Positions 45,021 through 55,408 of a stretch of DNA of 64,000 bases are shown here, in pieces. Made by a program: the position numbers and the translations under genes. The stretch spans positions 1 through 64,000 of the forward strand of contig QVRM01006580.1 in assembly GCA_003439945.1 (NCBI GenBank). The letters are read 5' to 3'. The notes beneath the pieces were generated by a model that saw nothing but the letters and a program-made list of their open reading frames with translations, was not told the origin of the DNA and searched no databases. Every line of letters starts with the position of its first letter. The first letter of the stretch is position 1. The stretch is from Dermanyssus gallinae (Eukaryota > Arthropoda > Arachnida > Mesostigmata > Dermanyssidae).

Positions 45021-46068
45021 CGTTCGGCTGTCAGTCTGGTGGCCAGTTGCCCTGCTGATGTCGTCAGCCAACTGAGCCCCGAGGCCCTGAGTGGTGCCCC
45101 GTAGTCGGATAATGACGTCACCCTTATTATTCCTGACGAGGCCGTTAACGGCCGACTCCACTTGTGTATTGTTAGGCCAGATGAACTCGTAGGTTCTTCA
45201 CTCTGTTGGCCCAGGTCCGGCCCTCTCCGACCCTGGCCCTGAAAAACATTTGTCCCGCCAGGGCCAGGGCCGGTGAAGGGGCTTTACTCGAACTCACTGG
45301 CAGCCGACCTGCTTGCGGTCTGTCTGCCCGGCAAAGCTCTATAAGGCCGCCTTGTGACGACTGGGCTACGAGAGCCGCCAGAATCCGCCTGCGTCGTCTC
45401 TGATCACCACTAGTGAGCGACGTATAGGAGAGGGGGTTCCGTGGTCGCTGAGGTTGAGAGCTGGGTCATGCTCTCGATAACGGAGCGGAACAGAGTGAAA
45501 ACAGCCTCATTGTAGAACTTATTGCGATGTAAAATGCCTACCACAAGGTGGCGATCTTCGCCACCGTTACCCGGAGACCCAGCGAGGCACTCCCAGGTGT
45601 GCTGTGGTATGTAACACCGCCGGCGTATCTGGGGCTGCGTAAACAGCTGCGGTAGAGAAGGAAATTGACCAGAGGGACCGACGAGTACCTCCGAGTCAGT
45701 CTTTGCCCCGGGACGACCAGCACGCCCCTCATTTCTCTGAGTGAAGTGATACTCTCAGGAAGATGGGGAAACCTGTCGAAGGGAGCCCGGAGGCCAGAAC
45801 AGGCCTATCAGTTTAGCAAAGTCTTCCGCCGTCGTCGTCGCCGCCGCGATACGCGATTCTAGATATACTCGGGGAGCCTCAGGATCCACCGGGGCGCAGC
45901 GCAGGCAGATCGCCGAAGGGTCTAAGGATTGAGGAGACCGCGCCAGCAACTCATCTCGTTCCCTCTGTGCCGCCTCCAGTAAGGCCCGGAGGCTCCCGAA
46001 TCTTCTTCTTCCGCGTCCTCTAGCGAGGTCCGCAGAAAGCCCTTGAAGGAATCCACCGCTGTTTCATC

Positions 46069-46119
46069 AGAGAGACTGGACCTGGATCTCCGATGCGGAG
46101 ATCCAGGTCCAGTCTCTCT
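46069..46119. repeat. perfect 23-bp inverted repeat with 5-base loop
   Basis: Arms at 46069-46091 and 46097-46119 are exact reverse complements (outer end agagagactggacc). The loop is gatgc. It lies in the 5' part of the R1-like gag fossil. Confidence 0.9.
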
Positions 46120-46140
46120 AGATACCTCTTTTAGCTCCAT

Positions 46141-47530
46141 CCTAGGTATTTCCTAATTTCGCAGATCTCTACCTACTGTCTTGACATCTCCCTTGAGGAC
46201 CGCTAACGCCCGGGCGTATGCCGCCTCTACGTCAACGCCCCGTTTGAAACCAGCCTCTGCGCAGTCTGTCGTCTCGGGTGCCGAGGTCGTCTTGAGTGTC
46301 ACGGTGTGTTGTTCGCCGACGTCAGGGATGCGCTTTTTGTCGGAGCGAAATTGTCGAAAGCTTTTTGTCGGAGCGGATACATTCCCGTCGGGGATGTGTC
46401 CGCTAGGCGTTTTTTAATGCTAAAAGGCTCGGCTCACGAGTGGTCCATCTCTTTTAGAGATTCCATCTTCGTCTGCATTGTCCGTCGGACTGCGCGCGGA
46501 GACGAGATGGCTTCGTCTACTACGTCGCACACAGCGCTCGGCTAGGTCAACTGTGAGCTACGCCTGCACTATTAAGCACGACGAAACTAAGATGGCGGCA
46601 ACCACGCAACCCTGTGTTACCCCTTGGCAGGCGCACAAGTGCACGAGAACAAGGAACTCACAAAATTTAAGAAAACTCACCAACAACTCTCCTTTTGTGC
46701 ACAGTGTACTCCTAATCACCAAATCTATCTCTTTCACACAGAGAAGCAGACGAAGCCGAGTCGTTTGTACTACTTACTAATCCGACGATATTTTCTTGGA
46801 CGTATCTCACATACGTCCGCATCGTTCGTCTGCTACACGAGACTCTGATCTTAGAAGACTAACATCCATCCACTGGGGTCGAGTCCCACATTGCTCGCGA
46901 TTGGAAGAGATTGAACCCTGCTCATTCCTTACTCACAGCAATAGTATGTAACAGCATTTAACTATCCTCAATGAAAAAGTGCCATTGTCTTCAGGTGATA
47001 GAAGCTTTGCGCGCTCCGTTACCGCATTCGGGTATATCACCGACAGCGCCGAGCTAAATTAGCGTATGTGACCTCTGGTGGTCCTCAGGGAGCCACGGTA
47101 ATTCACAAAGAAGATTTGGCTGCATGGTAATAATCGTAAACGCTTAAAATATGTATTTATTTGAAACTAACGAAGTAATTGAGCTCTTTTGCAAAATACT
47201 ACCATAGAAATCCGAGCCAGTCCACGACAGTAGTCACGGTTGATGATGATACGCATTTTTTAATTCACGTATATTTAATAACGTTTGCAGCCTGCCGTAC
47301 GTTGAACACAACAGCAACAATGGCAACAACTAAGACAAGAAAACAAACGGTGTCACCTGCGTATAAGTAATACTGCGTATAACAGAATTTTTTTCAAATT
47401 GTTTGAAAAGCACACACTAAAATTACAAAGAAGGCCCGCTTTGCCCAGTTGTTCAAACTATGATTATGGCGAAAACCTCTTGCTAGGAGCTAAAAAACCT
47501 TTTGACGTGTCCTGTTTTAGTATGCTGAAT
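46141..47530. other. stretch without a recognisable gene
   Basis: No gene is supported. Around 46990-47060 the words tttgcgcgc..cgttaccgcattcgg and atatcaccg echo the array flank at 8680-8740, so this is probably where the unit preceding C6 resumes. Confidence 0.45.
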
Positions 47531-47539
47531 TTTGTCCCT

Positions 47540-48480
47540 TTGGTTTGCGAGTCTAATTTAAGCTGTTTTTGGGCAAGTATGATTTGCAGTTCTAATTTTG
47601 CGTTACAATCTCTAGGGGTGCCCAGGAACCTTATAGCGCAGATCCCGACAAACACGTAGCGCTGACAGCCTTACTCTTGTTGTTTTCAATCAAAGGCGCC
47701 ACTTTTCGCTAGCAGACACAGTAAAGTTTAGTAAGACCGTTGAATTCACGGGTTGTTGCGGCACTTTAACGACAAACGACCGAAACGTGCTTGCAGATAA
47801 GTTGACAAATGGTTTCCGAACCGATTTGCCTATTTGAATGCTCAAAGAGTTTACCTTATTGCAAGGCTTGATTTTGCTTTGTTGCTCTCTTCTTTCTGAA
47901 CATTGGGCGGGCTCCGTTACCATTCGTCGACATCTAATTTCCTTGCCGCTACCTCTTTTTGATGGTGCCTGGTAAAGTTTAGGAACACTTTTTTAGAGTT
48001 TTTTTTATAGAGAGAGGAAAGAAGTCATGTGATTGTTTAACAGTATTTATGCGGCTAAGCATATTGCCATTAGCAGTATACCTACTTACTTATATGATTC
48101 ATATTTTTATACCAACACTTGTTTGCATTAGGTCCAAAGTTCTGAATATCTAAGTCGGTCAAGTGGTTCGAAAAATCTTAGACAATTCAACCGAAAGTAA
48201 AACCCAATTTTCTGTTAGTTTGTTGGGCTTTGCGTCAGAAAGAATCGCATCGGGTCGCTGCCGTCGAATGCCTTACTCTCTGTTGCTTGGTGCCTTCCTT
48301 AATTCCGACTATGTTTTTCAGAGCACTTGCAATGTCGTCGTCCATTCCATTATTTGTCGCTCGTAGAATCTGTATCCGTTTTCTTCAGCTTTGAAGTTCT
48401 ATGGGTCATGTCTGACGATGGATCTGTTCCGAGCTTTGTGCAGTGGGTCGACACATAAGTTGGAGCGGGAAACAACGGTA
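47540..48480. repeat. array flank copy before C6 (SINE-free)
   Basis: It matches the C3/C4 flanks (21540-23000 and 29880-31230) in order, but lacks the family-1 SINE. The target word stands alone as cttaattccgact at 48298-48310. Confidence 0.7.
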
Positions 48481-48519
48481 TGGCTTCAGTTGCCCGCATG
48501 AGAAGTGACCTCCGATGTT

Positions 48520-49560
48520 AATGGAGGTTAGTGTGGGACTAAACGCCAAGGAAGAGTAAAATACTCGATCCAATCCGCGTGCTACCCACTAAAAACAACC
48601 TCTCCCAGCCCCTCCTGGTTCGGAATTGTGAACCATTACCTCGAGACCAGGAGAGGGGAGTCCCGTGCTGTGACCCTCTTCTTAGTCTACGAGTATGTTC
48701 CGAGCAGGGAGTGGGTCCTGCCCGGGAGTGGACACTAGAGGCCTAGTATTGAATCGCGATCTGCGGCGATCTTTCTGGCGAAGTTTTTCGCGCATAAGCC
48801 CGTCTAGGTATTAAATCCCAGCGTGCCAATCCGTTGTCGACTTGAGCATGTTGGCCACGATGGTCGTAGTCGGGCTACCTTTGTGGACATAGGAGGAGCC
48901 CGTGCGGTAGGCCGCAAGGGCCTTGCAGTCCTCTACGGTGTGCGCCGCGTCGTCGCGTGCGCCTGTGGTGCAGAGAACGCAGATATCTGTATTCGCCTCG
49001 CCTATGCGGAAAAAGTACGACTGGAATTGTCCATGCCTTGTGAGCACTTGCACGGAGTGATATGTATGTGTTCCCTTGAGCTTATACCAGGTTATGAGAT
49101 CAGTGATTAAGCTTCTTGTCCAGGCCCCTCTGGTATCCCCAGCTGGTGGGTTGGACCACGTGCGCGCCCATGTGTCCAGGGAGTCCTCACTGTTGGCCGA
49201 AAGCGAAGGCGCGTCAAGATACGAGGAAATAATCCGTCGCATGTAGGGGGATATGCCTCTCTGTTCAAGGGTGTCCATTATTACTCGCCAATTCGCTGTA
49301 TTAAACGCGTTTCGCACGTCAAGCAGGATAAGTAAAACGTAATTGCGCGTTCTAAGTGTCCGTTATTGTTCTGTGTAAGCTACCTAGAGCACTCGTTCGA
49401 CGGCATCGAGGGTCGATCGGCTCTTGCGAAAGCCGTATTGGTTGTCCGACAGCACGGCTTTCTCCTCGATCTCATTGTTCAGGCGTCTGACCAGCACATT
49501 CTCGAAGAGTTATAGAATATTTCTAATATACACTGAAGGCGTTTTACCACCCTATATTGT
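48520..49560 (-). pseudogene. R1-like retrotransposon ORF2 fragment with internal deletion
   Basis: The minus-strand frames read NNEIEEKAVLSDNQYGFRK and STLDAVERVL, a stop, then VRNAFNTANW and ISPYMRRIISSYL. They then jump to the C-terminal region GAWTRSLITDLITW, FFRIGEANTDICVLC and DDAAHTVEDC, where the Cys/His motif typical of R1 C-termini is visible. The RT palm between YL and the C-terminal region is missing, so an internal deletion has removed the active site. Confidence 0.75.
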
Positions 49561-51379
49561 AAAGGGGCCAACCAGTGGCATTTGAGATGTTCTTTCCAAA
49601 ATATACATGAAGCCAACAAAGAGCGGCAATGTCAAATCAAACACGAAAACTATTTCCTACATACGCTTCGTCGGCCTCGCCATGGGAGGGCGGGCCATCG
49701 TCAAAATGACTCTAGGAAGCCAGTTTATTTTCAGACAACCTAGTCTTTTATTTTAGCCCTAACTGGACTCTTTTGATTTCCCCATGCTTGTCTAGTTCTC
49801 TCTCTCATCCCCTTTATTTTTATCTATCTCTGCTGCTCCCGCATTACACTCATAAATTACTTTTCCATCTGATATAAGGCATTTGCTTTTTATCACCTTG
49901 AAACCACACACACTTGCTTTGGAGCCGTTGTCTACAGTAAATATTTACCCTGGTGGGAGGTCTTTCGCCGCTTGCTGTTCACTCTCTGGTCGCATCTTTT
50001 CGTTCTGAAGTGAAGTGGTGGATCTAGATTTTGTCGGCGGTTACGAAACGGTCCAAAATCCTGCAGATTCCGTTTTAAAAATTGCTCTCCAAAATTGACT
50101 TGCGTTTCAGTTTTTGCTTAATAGTTTGATCGTGCGTTAGCCACTTTGCTTATATATATATATATATATATATAATAAAAAAGTGTTTTCATGCATAGAT
50201 TCGGATGCATGATACTTACTTTGGTTACCTCTGCTGCCTTACAGTGATCACGGACTTGTCATCCGGCTTATTTCTTCAATCGTTCCTCAACGCATTTAAG
50301 ATGCTATTTAGATACGTTCACGACCTTTTTTCACGACATTTAGCCTATAACTAAAACATAATTATTAAGTGGTTTCTAGTAGGGTTTAGAGATTCTTGTA
50401 ATCGTGCCTAGCGGTGACCACGCTGTTAATAACAGGTAGCAGCCCTAGAATTTGATTTTTTTTAACATTTTTGTATTTCTTATTTGAGTTAGTTACTAGG
50501 CAGTTATAGTTCCAGTCTGTGATTGTATAGAGCAAACATAATAGGTGACAATGTTCGTTGCCGTAGGATCTTCGAAGTTCTTATTTTATTAGATACCCAG
50601 CTACCTAGTTGAACAGCCAAGTGAATATGTCCCTGCTGCGTGGCTCGTAGAATAGCTCTGTATTTCTTTTACCTAGCATGTAACGACCACCGCTGCATCA
50701 ACCCTCCACGTTAAAGATACGTCACACTCTATCTTCTAGCCCCGGAGTTGTGTTATGTTATTGTAAGACTCCTGAAATATCTCTGTATCATCGTCTACAA
50801 TAATTAGATCGTCTAAGTTACCCTTGAATATATCTCTACCATCGCCTACCATAAATGTATTCGCTACTAAGTTTCCTCTGGTACACAAAAAATGCTCAAA
50901 ACGACGCTTTCCTTGTAAACCATTAAGTAGGCCGACTACTTTTTGAAGGATACGCATCTCCTTAGGCTTGTGCGCCAAACCGCGTTTCTAAAACGTTAAA
51001 GGCAGCTAGGAGCTACCATGAGTCGATGAGTAAAATGGCCTCCAACATCGTGCACAGAGCGCGTCACGTGTGCGACAAATCGTCAAGTTTGTCTTTAGGC
51101 ACAATCGTCAGCTTTAGGACTGGAATTCAACGAGAAGGACGCACTGAGCCCAGCCCCCTTGGGGTAGCAGTTACACCTCGGAATTTCGCTGACCGCATGA
51201 TGATGCATGGACGCCGATAAATTGACCTTGTGCTGTTTTACAATAAAATCATCCGCGTTTCTAACGACTCGAGCGCATTGAAACGCAGCGCTGAAAACCG
51301 AAAGCTGGCTACGCACAGCCTAATAGCTTGTAGCAGTAGTGCGTGTCTGTCATTTTCCGGCACAGCAACGAAAACTTAG
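49561..51379. other. stretch without a supported gene
   Basis: (TA)n at 50153-50174. A minus-strand frame at 50736-50978 (80 residues, containing GDGRDIFKGNLDDLIIVDDD) has protein-like composition and a possible upstream AG acceptor, but I do not recognise it. Nothing else is supported. Confidence 0.4.
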
Positions 51380-52400
51380 TTAAGGACGCCGCCCTTTCTA
51401 GGACGCGCACGATATATGTTGCAGTGAAGGCAGAAGAAGCTAAAACGACGTTTCCTCAGTGCCAACCGGCCTGGTCATGCTGTCAACTTTCCAGTCTTCA
51501 AAGTTGGTATATTTTTTTTGTAGTTGAGACGCGAAGTGACGTCAGCTCTTTTGCAGCCATTTTCCTTAAGGGTGGGTGCGATCGACCCATCCGTGCCGGA
51601 ATTAATCAATTCTACACGTCATCAGAACGTTTGAAAAAAACAATGCTAGCTTTATCTGAAGTTAAAGCTGGCTTTCGCTCTTCTTTCCGATTGACTGCAT
51701 GTGTAATGTTCTCCCTTTGAGTAGCTCGCAACGGAAGTGCACACTGTGGCTACATTAGACAATTCATATCGCCCTCAAAGAGTTTAGTCGACTCCCACGC
51801 CTCGGGAATGAACGCCTCTGCGGTTGTCAAGGCACGGTCTGATCTGTGCCTGGGGTACACGTCATGGCTTTTTATGCAGCCTAGAGTGTGTAGGGCAGTT
51901 TGAGTCACTATTTCTTGTCCGTAGCTTTTGCAATCATGGGAGTGAGTTAGTTTCCTGCCCAGCTTGATGCCACGTTTTCTGTAACGTGGAGACGAATACA
52001 TTACCCTCGGGGCATTTAGCGAGCACCGAAGGATAGACGTCCCTTGTTGTACTGACGGTAGTGGAAGGCAGGCGTGATTCCCTACAAATCGAGGTGAAAA
52101 TCGAGATTTACAATTGTCCCGGACCTGGACAGCCGTAAAAAGATACAAACCCGGATAGTATGTATAACGGCATTGACACCTTTGGTTAGGGCGCCATCTA
52201 TTTGTACGCTGTAAGAAAGCTCCTATAAACGAATTATTCTAAAATGTTTGGAGAGGGTTTTACATTTGGAAATGAAAACACTAAAAATACGTTATTGACA
52301 TATGACTGAAAGAATGTATAAATGCACATTCGTAATAATTACACACAATCAAGGTTATACTTAAGACAAAAAGCTTTCAATTCGTTCAATAAATTTTAAA
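51380..52400. other. conserved non-coding segment of the array unit (before C6)
   Basis: This is the counterpart of 10470-11824, 16010-17366 and 22980-23900. The minus strand at 51750-52148 carries the least broken version of the shared peptide (KLTHSHDCKSYG, HTLGCIKSHDVYPRH, ALTTAEAFIPEAW). Confidence 0.5.
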
Positions 52401-52408
52401 AAATAACA

Positions 52409-52697
52409 GTTGTGTATACCTGCTAGCGGGTTGTAGACTGGCAGTGGAAACAATCAGACTCAGGCTTACATAACTACTTCAGCAATTGTTGTTAGAGTGG
52501 CAGGGAAAAGTGGCCGAGACCCTGGTTAGATGTGTACCTCGCCAGGGAGCTTTGGGATGAAATGGCATGCACTAGCCGGCACGTGTACACAAGGTACTTT
52601 GTACATGGATATCATCACTTGGTTTGTTCGACTCAAGAATTTCACCAAGTTGGCGATCAATGTCGTTGCCGGTTCTGCTCGCAAATATGCGCTCTAT
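52409..52697 (+). mobile_element. LINE fragment related to 1268-5505
   Basis: It matches about 5039-5350 of the LINE, the end of ORF2, with substitutions and small deletions. Shared text includes tacctgctagcgggttg and cgttgccggttctgctcgca. The 3' untranslated end of the LINE is not included, so this is an internal piece rather than a simple 5'-truncated insertion. Confidence 0.85.
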
Positions 52698-53072
52698 AAT
52701 ATATGGTTAATTTCTTTGAGGATACCTGGCTTGTTGCTAGCACACATTATACCCTCTAGCATCGCGTGACGGGGCCTTGTGCGACGGAAATTCGTTATGT
52801 TCGAGAGAGGCAGACACACTGGTCTTATCGATGGCAGTGTAACTAACTCTCGGGCAACCTCCAGCATTCGTCACGGTCATTGGATCCACCAATGCTCATC
52901 AAACTGGCGTGCTGCTCGACAAACTTTTAAGTGTACCTCGACCAAATACACAGCTTTGCCACATACAATTTGGGGACGTTTATTTATCATGCCCTACTGA
53001 CGGGCTGATCTGGCACTATAATCTGGCACTCTCTATGATCATTTATAATTTGACTGTCCTGCCGTTAAAACA

Positions 53073-53109
53073 ATAATATATATAGATATATATATATATA
53101 TATATTATA

Positions 53110-53162
<53 letters not shown>
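53073..53162. repeat. (TA)n-rich tract, ~90 bp
   Basis: TA runs interrupted by taga and ttatag words, at the position matching the TA tracts upstream of C3-C5. Confidence 0.9.
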
Positions 53163-53163
<1 letters not shown>

Positions 53164-53465
53164 TATAGAAAGCACATCAATAGCAATAATCCGAATGAGT
53201 ACCAATAAGTAATTAAATCAAAATGGCCGTTGTATAAACGTTACACTGGCGACATTAATGTAACGCCACACTTCGAAAATGCTTCCACCAACCCGGCCCA
53301 GAAAATCTGCACGTACTGACGAGCATAATGTTGTACTAAACGCGGTTGCGCAGAGTCAATGAATGAAACTGCAAAATGCGGAAAGAGTGTTTTGTCCGGC
53401 GAGGGTCTACAGAATGCCAAAAAGAAAGTGCATTTTGGGGCCGCCTCCGTGGTGGCGGGTTCGAC

Positions 53466-53471
53466 TATAAA
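53466..53471 (+). promoter_or_regulatory. TATA box of cuticle gene C6
   Basis: TATAAA in the gactataaatggctga context lies 57 bp before the ATG. The conserved upstream block is at ~53356-53402. Confidence 0.65.
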
Positions 53472-53522
53472 TGGCTGACTGATGCAGCGTGGTAAACAGA
53501 GCAAATTTGATCGCGAACAAAA

Positions 53523-54210
53523 ATGAAGGCTTTCATCTGCATCGCCGCCTTAATGGCGGCCACCGCCCACGCCGGAGTGGTCGGAGTGGTTTCTACGGGG
53601 GCAGTCGAGCCAGCACCGATCGGAGGATGGCCTGGGTAACTACGCGTTTGGATACGATGAGGGTCACTTGAGCGGTGGCAGTTTCCGTCGGGAGTCCGGC
53701 AACGCGCTCGGAGTGAAGGTTGGCTCGTACGGCCTCCGTGACGCTGATGGACGCGTCCGCACGGTGACTTACGTCGCCGATGCCGCCGGATTCCGCGCCT
53801 CGGTCTCGACCAACGAGCCCGGAACAGCGCCTTCACTGCCCGCTGCCGCCTCCTACAACGCTGCCGCCGCGCCCGTGGTCGCTAAGGTTGCTGCCCCTGT
53901 TGTCGCCGCTGCTGCTTCATACGCGGCTCCCGTTGCCGTGGCCGCACCTTACGCGTACGCTACGGCCCCAGTGGTCGCACCTCACGCTTACGCAACGGCC
54001 CCAGTGGTCGCACCTCACGCTTACGCAACGGCCCCAGTGGTCGCACCTCACGCCTACGCAACGGCCCCAGTGGTCGCTGCTGCTGCCGCCCCGGCTCTGT
54101 CGTATGCGGCGCCCGTGGTGGCGCATGCCGCCCTTGCCGCCCACTCTGTGCCTGTCCGGTACGCTGCCAACGTCTTTGCTCCCTCCGGAAACCCCTACGC
54201 CACCTGGTAG
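53523..54210 (+). CDS. cuticle protein C6 (RR-type), frameshifted
   Basis: The ATG gives the usual signal peptide, but one extra G at 53604 (gcagtcgag where others read gcatcgag) shifts the frame just before the RR domain. The correct frame resumes there and stays open to the TAG at 54208-54210, with complete RR motifs (YAFGYDEG, GSYGLRDADG, GFRASV), three 11-residue units and the end GNPYATW. One RR residue differs from all the others (VTYVADAAG instead of VNYVADAAG). It would be 228 residues and is the sister of C5. It is either a pseudogene or a one-base sequence error. Confidence 0.85.
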
Positions 54211-55408
54211 GCGAACTGACCAAGCCTGCATCAAGGACTACGTGACTCCCCGATGGCATCAACAATTTGCCTGTGGCCTCTTCTATAGTTGACTTTAGCC
54301 TCAACGTCTTGTTACGTTCTACGTGGATTTCTCCACCGACTGGCCTTCTTCTCATCTTATCTGGGTGTTTCCATTCCTAATCACGGCTGATAGAACGTTA
54401 CTTGAGCGTTCAATCAATTTGGATCGAATTCTAAAAACGAATACGCCCCTCAAACTGATTGTCTTTCTACCACGATTGTCCACTCTAGGTCTGGCTTCCT
54501 GTCCTTGATCTCGCTGAAGCTTACTCATGACCTGACGGAATTGAATAATGATGCCGTACAAGAAAGTTCGTTCCACTATTAAAGCGTTCTTGTTCGGTTG
54601 ACGGTTACCATATGTCATGGATCTTAAATGTTCTGTAAATAAATCACTGATGTTTTTAAGCCATATACAAAATCCTTTAAAACTGAGTGTAAACTGAGGG
54701 TAACATGTAAGTAGAAGAAAACTACGATTGAGCACACCTACGATATGAACAAAATCAATTACGGTATTAAATACAAGCCAGGGGTCTGTTATCTTGTAAC
54801 AATTGGTCTCGTAGATTCTCACGCATGCTACAACCCTGCAAATTGTACTTGAAATAGATATTACAAAATTATTATACGCGTAAGTTAGCAGTTTGAGTGC
54901 TGGGGGTCCTACTGGGCATTATATATGGTGCTTCTTCGCATAGACGAAGATGCCTTAGCTTTATAGAACCAGGGAATCATAGAAGGACGAGAACTGGATA
55001 TATATATATATATATATATATAGATCCGGGACAGAATTCCTGAGCGATAAACAAGTGGTGCGATATTTGTGTGCCAAATGTGAATTTACCTGCGCCAAAA
55101 CCTCTTCTGCTATCAGTATTGTTTGTATTACTAGGAAGTAGTTTAATTACTTTAATGCGTGATTTTTCATGACGCCTGATTTAACGCGTATTTTATACAC
55201 TGCCATACGTAACAAAAGAAGCAACATGTCGTAACCAAGTTTAGCCCTATATGCGTTAAGGCGGCGACTGAAACGTGCGAAGGAAAGGTTCGAAGAACAT
55301 ACAAAAGTGAGTGAATGGAGAATTAATTGCTAGCAGACGTATGAATCCTTAGTGGGATTACGGGTTTAGCTTTGCAATAGGGCAAACGTTTTGGGTATTC
55401 AAATACGT
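54211..55408. other. 3' flank of C6
   Basis: The poly(A) signal AATAAA is at 54638-54643. It matches 33836-35076 after C5, including a (TA)n tract (54999-55022). No gene. Confidence 0.6.

Larger units (their letters stand above)
44300..46140 (-). pseudogene. R1-like ORF1 (gag) fossil with zinc knuckles
   Basis: On the minus strand, fragments from 46140 downwards are rich in Ser/Arg/Glu and then reach zinc knuckles in two overlapping frames: CFNCRRPGHKAATC (near 44700) and CRRCGSPDHAAAAC (near 44620), followed by a broken third Cys pair. Two or three consecutive CCHC knuckles are typical of R1/Jockey ORF1. Multiple frameshifts make it non-functional. The order gag then RT thumb (43770-44105) is consistent with one internally deleted element. 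Confidence 0.6.

Noticed and set aside
7070..54355. Open frames of 80-136 residues antisense to, or in a second frame of, every cuticle gene
   Set aside because: They recur at the same place in all six copies because the GC-rich, Ala/Val/Pro repeat codons leave other frames open. They are Arg/His/Gly- or Pro/Leu-rich, follow the repeat period and have no domain.
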